Of a stretch of DNA of 18,285 bases, positions 15,036-18,285 are shown piece after piece. Under the pieces are notes generated by a model, which had not been told where the DNA came from, ran no database searches, and worked only from the letters and a program-made list of their open reading frames with translations. The first letter of the stretch is position 1. Each line of letters opens with the position of its first letter. Source of the stretch: Thermosulfurimonas sp. (lineage in GTDB: Bacteria; Desulfobacterota; Thermodesulfobacteria; Thermodesulfobacteriales; Thermodesulfobacteriaceae); contig WFPH01000053.1 in NCBI GenBank assembly GCA_015487645.1, positions 1 to 18,285 of the forward strand. The letters run 5' to 3'. The position numbers and the translations under genes were made by a program.

Positions 15036-15246
15036 TTATAGAGGTAAAATTCGAACTCTTGAGCGCGTTTCTTCGAGAACTATCAAGGCTCCTTTTCTTA
15101 GATGATCTTCAAATTTTTGTAAAAGATTCCAAATTTTAGGAGCCAATATTTCAGGCTTTACATTTAAAGTTCTGATCTGAACAACACTAGGAGCTTTAGT
15201 ATGGGTAGCAGCAAGAATAGCTCCAAAATCAAGATCGTGAGTAATA
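15036..15246 (-). pseudogene. DUF5615 PIN-like toxin gene, 5' part removed by the IS
   Basis: The C-terminal 70 residues of a DUF5615 (PIN-like, COG4634) protein are intact up to its own TAA: ITHDLDFGAILAATH contains the conserved D-x-DFG motif, followed by PSVVQIRTLN and KGALIVLEETRSRVRILPL, the usual family ending. The N-terminal half, with the first acidic residues and the start, is absent: the frame meets the left inverted repeat of the insertion sequence. An apparent TTG start would be made of IS bases. DUF5615 proteins are usually paired with a small DUF433 antitoxin; no partner is present here, presumably lost with the 5' end. Confidence 0.72.
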
Positions 15247-15259
15247 CCCAAGTTTGACA
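15247..15259 (+). repeat. Left terminal inverted repeat of the IS
   Basis: CCCAAGTTTGACA, matching the reverse complement of the right end at 12 of 13 bases. Confidence 0.65.
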
Positions 15260-15285
15260 GTCATGAGGGGTCGCTGAAGCTGAAG

Positions 15286-15302
15286 TGAGCCTTTTCGGCT
15301 CA
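15286..15302. other. Hairpin in the IS leader
   Basis: TGAGCC and GGCTCA form a perfect six-base stem with loop TTTTC, between the left end and the transposase promoter. Such stems often block transcription or translation entering from outside an IS; that role is inferred. Confidence 0.4.
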
Positions 15303-15396
15303 AAATACCCCTAAAATGCCCCCATTTTTCCCTTCCCCGCTCTTGTTTCACCCATTCCACCTCCAAATGTTGTGCTACGTATAAGAAAATTACCTC

Positions 15397-15424
15397 TTGA
15401 CATAAAGAAAAATACTGCTAGCAT
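15397..15424 (+). promoter_or_regulatory. Transposase promoter, nearly leaderless
   Basis: A perfect TTGACA (15397-15402) and TAGCAT (15419-15424, four of six consensus) are 16 bases apart. The -10 element ends only nine bases before the ATG at 15434 and there is no ribosome site, so the message should start at or within a few bases of the start codon. Confidence 0.6.
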
Positions 15425-15433
15425 GTTAGTGCC

Positions 15434-17059
15434 ATGTATATCCGCACCAAAACCTTCAAAAACAAAGACGGTTCCACCAGGACCTACCTCTATATCGTCC
15501 GGGGCAGGCGGGTTAACGGGAAGGTAAAACAGGAGATCGTGGCCAACCTGGGGCGTCTGGAAAGGCTCCAGGAGGGAGAACTGGACAGGCTGATAGAGGG
15601 GCTGGCCAGGTTTTCCCGGAGGAAATGGATAGAAGCCCAGGCCCAAAGTGTTCTGGCAAGCTGGGCCAGGGATCTTGGTCCGGCTTTGATCTTCCGGAGA
15701 CTGTGGGAGGAACTCAAGCTTGATCGGATCTTAAAGGAGCTTCTTGCCCAAACCGAGATTTCCATAGATGTGGAGGAGGCGGTCTTTGCCATGGTGTTGA
15801 ACCGGCTCTGTGATCCGGAATCAAAGCTTGGGGTTAGCCGATGGAAGGAGACGGTTTATCGGCCGGAGTTTGAGGGGCTTAAGCTGCATCATTTCTATCG
15901 GGCGCTTGATTTTCTGGCCGATCACAAGGACGAGATAGAGGAGAGGCTCTTTGAGAGGATAAGGGATCTATTTCATTTGGAGCTTGACTTGGTGTTTTGG
16001 GACACGACGAGCACGTATTTTGAGGGGAGAGGGGCTGAGGGGTTATGCGAGTATGGGTTTTCGAAGGATCATCGGCCGGACAGGGTGCAGGTGATTCTGG
16101 GGCTTCTTATGACGCGGGAGGGGATACCGATAGCCCATGAGGTATTTCCCGGGGCTACGGCGGATGTGGAGACCTTTCGGGCAGTACTCAGGGAGTTGCG
16201 GAAGCGGTTCAGGATAAGGCGGGTGATACTGGTGGCGGACCGAGGGATGGTGAGCCGTAAGGTCTTGGAGGAGATAGAGGCCATGGGGCTTGAGTATTTG
16301 GTGGGGGTGAGGATGCGGAGGCTTGGGGCTATGAGGGAGGTTCTTAGCCGAGGGGGAAGATTTCGGGAGGTGAAGGGAAATCTCAAGGTAAAGGAGGTCT
16401 GGCACGAGGGGAGGCGTTATCTGGTTTGTTTTAATCCGGAGGAGGCGGAGAGGGAGAGGCGGGTTCGGGAGGAGATGGTAGGAAAGCTTGAGGGGAAGCT
16501 CAAGGCCGGGGGGCTTAAGGGGCTTATAGGTAACCGGGGTTATCGGAGGTATTTGAAGGTAGAGGGAGGTGTGGTGGTTATTGATCGGGAGGCTCTTAAA
16601 GAGGAGGCTCGGTATGATGGGAAGTATGTGCTTGAGACGAATGCGGGGATAGGGGCGGAGGAGGCGGCTTTGGCGTATAGAGGGCTTTGGCAGGTGGAGA
16701 GGGCTTTTCGGGAGATGAAAAGCGGGCTTGAGCTTCGGCCGGTATATCATTGGACGGAGAGGCGGATTCGGGGGCACATCATGGTGTGTTTTTTGGCCTT
16801 TGTGCTGGAGGTGGTGCTGATGAGGAAGCTCAGGGAGGCGGGTTATGAGGGGAGCTATGGGGAGGTGATGGCGGATCTTGAGCGGTTAAAGGCGGTGGAG
16901 ATTGCGGTTGATGGGAGGAGGTATTTAGTGAGGACGGAGCTTGAGGGAAGGGCTTATGAGGCGTTTAAGGCGGTGGGGATGAGGGTACCAGGGAGGGTTC
17001 TTGAGGTGGGGGAAGGTGATGTTGTGGAACGCGGGGGTAGTATGCCCGGAAACCCTTGA
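15434..17059 (+). CDS. IS1634-family transposase
   Basis: A 541-residue, apparently intact DDE transposase. The N-terminus MYIRTKTFKNKDGSTRTYLY with VANLGRLE is typical of the IS1634 group. The probable catalytic residues are Asp190 in FWDTTSTYFEG, Asp269 in LVADRGMVS and Glu422 in YRGLWQVERAFREMKS, followed by RPVYHWTERRIRGHI. The length is normal for the family and no internal stop or frameshift is present, so the element may still move. The start ATG has a strong promoter but no Shine-Dalgarno sequence. From about 16000 onward codon use becomes strongly purine-rich (GGG, GAG, AGG), unlike the first third and unlike the neighbouring genes, which supports an outside origin. The 3' end is read on the other strand as the tail of the DsbC-like ORF. 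Confidence 0.92.
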   Translation: MYIRTKTFKNKDGSTRTYLYIVRGRRVNGKVKQEIVANLGRLERLQEGELDRLIEGLARFSRRKWIEAQAQSVLASWARDLGPALIFRRLWEELKLDRILKELLAQTEISIDVEEAVFAMVLNRLCDPESKLGVSRWKETVYRPEFEGLKLHHFYRALDFLADHKDEIEERLFERIRDLFHLELDLVFWDTTSTYFEGRGAEGLCEYGFSKDHRPDRVQVILGLLMTREGIPIAHEVFPGATADVETFRAVLRELRKRFRIRRVILVADRGMVSRKVLEEIEAMGLEYLVGVRMRRLGAMREVLSRGGRFREVKGNLKVKEVWHEGRRYLVCFNPEEAERERRVREEMVGKLEGKLKAGGLKGLIGNRGYRRYLKVEGGVVVIDREALKEEARYDGKYVLETNAGIGAEEAALAYRGLWQVERAFREMKSGLELRPVYHWTERRIRGHIMVCFLAFVLEVVLMRKLREAGYEGSYGEVMADLERLKAVEIAVDGRRYLVRTELEGRAYEAFKAVGMRVPGRVLEVGEGDVVERGGSMPGNP

Positions 17060-17792
17060 TACAAGCGAATTTTTCCGCCCGGGGTGTCAAAGTTGGGCCA
17101 ACGATAAGGAAGGGCGTGCCGCGTACACCGAGTTTTTCGGCGGCCTTCCGGGCCGCGGCAAGATGTCCGCTAACCGCTTGAGAATCGCACCCCTCGGGAG
17201 GATCAAATTCGGAAACCGTGCTGTTGCCGGTCATGAAGTCCACAAGGGCTCTTCCGGGTTCTTCCTGACAGAGAATCCACCGGGATTTTCTTTCCGCCTC
17301 CGGGTGAATTCGGGTAAGAGGATAAAGGAACACGTAGCGAGTCACCCTGTCCGATATCTCCCGGTATTTCGCGAAAAATTCCTCAAGACGTTTACAGAAC
17401 GGACAGTCGGGATCGATGAATTCCACCACCCTGACCGGTCCGTGCCCGATCCTGATGGCCCGGGAAAGATCTATCTCCGAAAGGACTTTCTCCACCAGAG
17501 CCTCCCGGGCCGCGAGGGTGAGGTTTTTCCCTGATGGTGTATAGATCTCGCCCACTATCAGGAACCCCCTGTTTTCCCCTTTTGCCGGAGGGGCGTAGTA
17601 GAGAACGTTCAGACCGCTCCTGATCTCACATATTCCGGGAACGGGAGAGGACACTATTTCCGCCTTTTCCGCCGTGGCCGGAAAGTCCCTGGGAAACCAC
17701 TCCCGGCAGTGTTTCACCGTGTCCTCCTCTGCCAGGACCGCCGATGCAAAAGCGAGAACCACCAAAATCGAAAGCATGAGGCTCCTTCTCAT
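16965..17792 (-). CDS. DsbC/DsbG-like disulfide isomerase, C-terminus replaced by IS sequence
   Basis: A 275-residue ORF with a signal peptide (MRRSLMLSILVVLAFASAVLA), a DsbC-type N-terminal dimerisation domain (SSPVPGICEIRSG, FLIVGEIYTPSGKNLT) and a thioredoxin-fold catalytic domain with CPFC at 130-133 in VVEFIDPDCPFC. A second Cys pair (175 and 202) matches the structural disulfide of DsbC, and RGTPFLIVG holds the cis-Pro at 227. Native sequence ends at about residue 232, where the IS right end begins; the last strand and helix of the fold are lost and 43 residues are read from IS DNA. The ATG 17792 was chosen because it follows AGGAGGG and precedes the signal peptide; the longer frame to 17900 has neither. 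It overlaps the upstream small ORF as ATGA. It is probably inactive or unstable. Confidence 0.78.
   Translation of the reverse strand: MRRSLMLSILVVLAFASAVLAEEDTVKHCREWFPRDFPATAEKAEIVSSPVPGICEIRSGLNVLYYAPPAKGENRGFLIVGEIYTPSGKNLTLAAREALVEKVLSEIDLSRAIRIGHGPVRVVEFIDPDCPFCKRLEEFFAKYREISDRVTRYVFLYPLTRIHPEAERKSRWILCQEEPGRALVDFMTGNSTVSEFDPPEGCDSQAVSGHLAAARKAAEKLGVRGTPFLIVGPTLTPRAEKFACIKGFRAYYPRVPQHHLPPPQEPSLVPSSPPP
17085..17097 (-). repeat. Right terminal inverted repeat of the IS
   Basis: TGTCAAAGTTGGG; its reverse complement CCCAACTTTGACA differs from the left end at one base. Confidence 0.65.
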
Positions 17793-18013
17793 TGTGCCCT
17801 CCTGGGAGTCTTTACCTTTATTTCCAAGGGAGGAATCCGTAGCCGTTCTCTTCTCCCGGGGCGACCCCGAATACAGGTGAGCGGTGAGGCCGTAACCCAA
17901 GTGTGCATATATACGGCAGCGGTCTCGCCCCTCCGGAAGGTGTACGGCCGCTCGCAGAAAACCAGCCAGAAGAGAATCGTAAGTAGCACTATTACCGGAG
18001 CTACCTTCCTCAT
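17789..18013 (-). CDS. Small membrane or exported protein coupled to the DsbC-like gene
   Basis: A 74-residue ORF with a basic start and hydrophobic segment (MRKVAPVIVLLTILFWLVFC) followed by a strongly basic tail (RGRPGRRERLRIPPLEIKVK). Its TGA overlaps the ATG of the DsbC-like gene as ATGA and its last codons carry that gene's AGGAGGG, which favours a real, translationally coupled gene. No ribosome site precedes its own ATG and I recognise no family. It could be a membrane-anchored helper of the oxidoreductase, or a chance frame in a leader region. Confidence 0.45.
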   Translation of the reverse strand: MRKVAPVIVLLTILFWLVFCERPYTFRRGETAAVYMHTWVTASPLTCIRGRPGRRERLRIPPLEIKVKTPRRAQ

Positions 18014-18055
18014 ACCGGCTAAAAGACTAACACCGCGGAAGGAAGGTTAAGGGGT

Positions 18056-18102
18056 CAGAATCCGGAAAATCGGACACTTACAGAACGATTTTTCCGGATC
18101 TG
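18056..18102. repeat. Long imperfect inverted repeat
   Basis: CAG-A-ATCCGGAAAATCG pairs with CGATTTTTCCGGAT-CTG around a 13-base loop (GACACTTACAGAA); the only defects are one bulged A at 18059 and one extra T in the right arm. It lies about 45 bases upstream of the small membrane ORF, at the border with an AT-rich region. It may be an operator, an attenuator in the leader of the minus-strand operon, or the end of a small mobile repeat. Confidence 0.6.
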
Positions 18103-18285
18103 TAGCTGGGATAAATTTGGGCGATTATTTAAAATCTTTTAGTCAGACAAAATCTTTTTAGAAATTAATAAATTGTTAACAACTATTCAAAATATTTTCT
18201 AAATTGTTATATCTTTCGGAAATACTCTCACAATCAACAGGCAAAATTTTTTTTATTTTAAACCGAATTTTATTCCCTAATGTTC
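18103..18285. other. AT-rich stretch without a gene
   Basis: About 180 bases that are much richer in A and T than the rest of the window and hold no plausible ORF. Visible elements are the palindrome TTGTTAACAA (18173-18182), a direct repeat AAATTGTTA (18170 and 18201), and a direct repeat AAAATCTTTT (18131 and 18149, 18 bases apart). It could be a promoter region for a gene beyond the window or for the minus-strand operon. Confidence 0.6.

Larger units (their letters stand above)
15247..17097 (+). mobile_element. IS1634-family insertion sequence
   Basis: An element of about 1.85 kb bounded by an imperfect inverted repeat and holding one full-length transposase gene. The left end is in a DUF5615 gene and the right end in a DsbC-like gene. 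No direct target repeat is visible at the two junctions (GTAATA on the left, CCAACG on the right), although the IS1634 family normally makes one, so a deletion or recombination has probably removed DNA next to the element. The exact outer base is uncertain by a few positions. Confidence 0.75.

Noticed and set aside
16043..16777. A 244-codon Pro- and Leu-rich minus-strand ORF inside the transposase gene
   Set aside because: It arises from the purine-rich codon use of the transposase; the product is low-complexity and has no ribosome site or domain.
17793..17900. Upstream extension of the DsbC-like protein to 17900
   Set aside because: It would bury the signal peptide inside the protein and lacks a ribosome site; ATG 17792 has AGGAGGG at good distance.

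Overview
The window reads as bacterial chromosome with high-GC, tightly packed genes whose proteins are rich in Glu, Lys and Arg. This style, together with a one-cluster ferredoxin, a Cu+ export pair, an archaeal-type PEP carboxylase and a CFI-box-CTERM surface protein, fits a thermophilic sulfur-metabolising bacterium such as a member of the Thermodesulfobacteria. That placement is inference; no rRNA or long marker gene is present to prove it.

Layout. (1) 1-6225, plus strand: one compact run of a ferredoxin (5' end outside the window), a two-repeat DUF1566 protein, the copper chaperone CopZ, the Cu+-ATPase CopA, an HDOD-domain protein and an archaeal-type PEP carboxylase. Gaps are 25 bases or fewer and several stops overlap starts. 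A 50-residue CxxC ORF follows. (2) 6491-8288, minus strand: a flavin-reductase-like gene, a YfgM-like membrane TPR protein and a DUF1992 protein form an operon; tRNA-Pro(CGG) follows with its own promoter. (3) 8301-8672: a decayed transposase remnant. (4) 8810-14876, minus strand: an accessory surface or secretion cluster in transcription order DUF6765 protein, four-helix membrane protein, exported seven-repeat beta-propeller protein, a second propeller protein with a CFI-box-CTERM anchor, and a Gly-rich lipoprotein. The first three overlap by ATGA junctions. The two propeller ORFs are in the same frame and separated by a single TGA. (5) 15036-17097: an intact IS1634-family insertion sequence that cuts a DUF5615 gene on its left and a DsbC-like gene on its right. 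(6) 17098-18285: the DsbC-like gene, a small membrane ORF coupled to it, a strong inverted repeat and an AT-rich gene-free tail.

How the genes may work together: copZ-copA form a classical copper-efflux pair. The 8.8-14.9 kb cluster looks like an envelope assembly in which a DUF6765 protein and a small membrane protein are co-translated with a large propeller protein. The most unusual points are the in-frame TGA between two propeller genes of different base composition, the sequon-rich surface proteins, the array of 11-base-spaced repeats upstream of the cluster, and the chimeric DsbC-like C-terminus created by the IS. I did not find a CRISPR array, a phage or a recognisable defence system.
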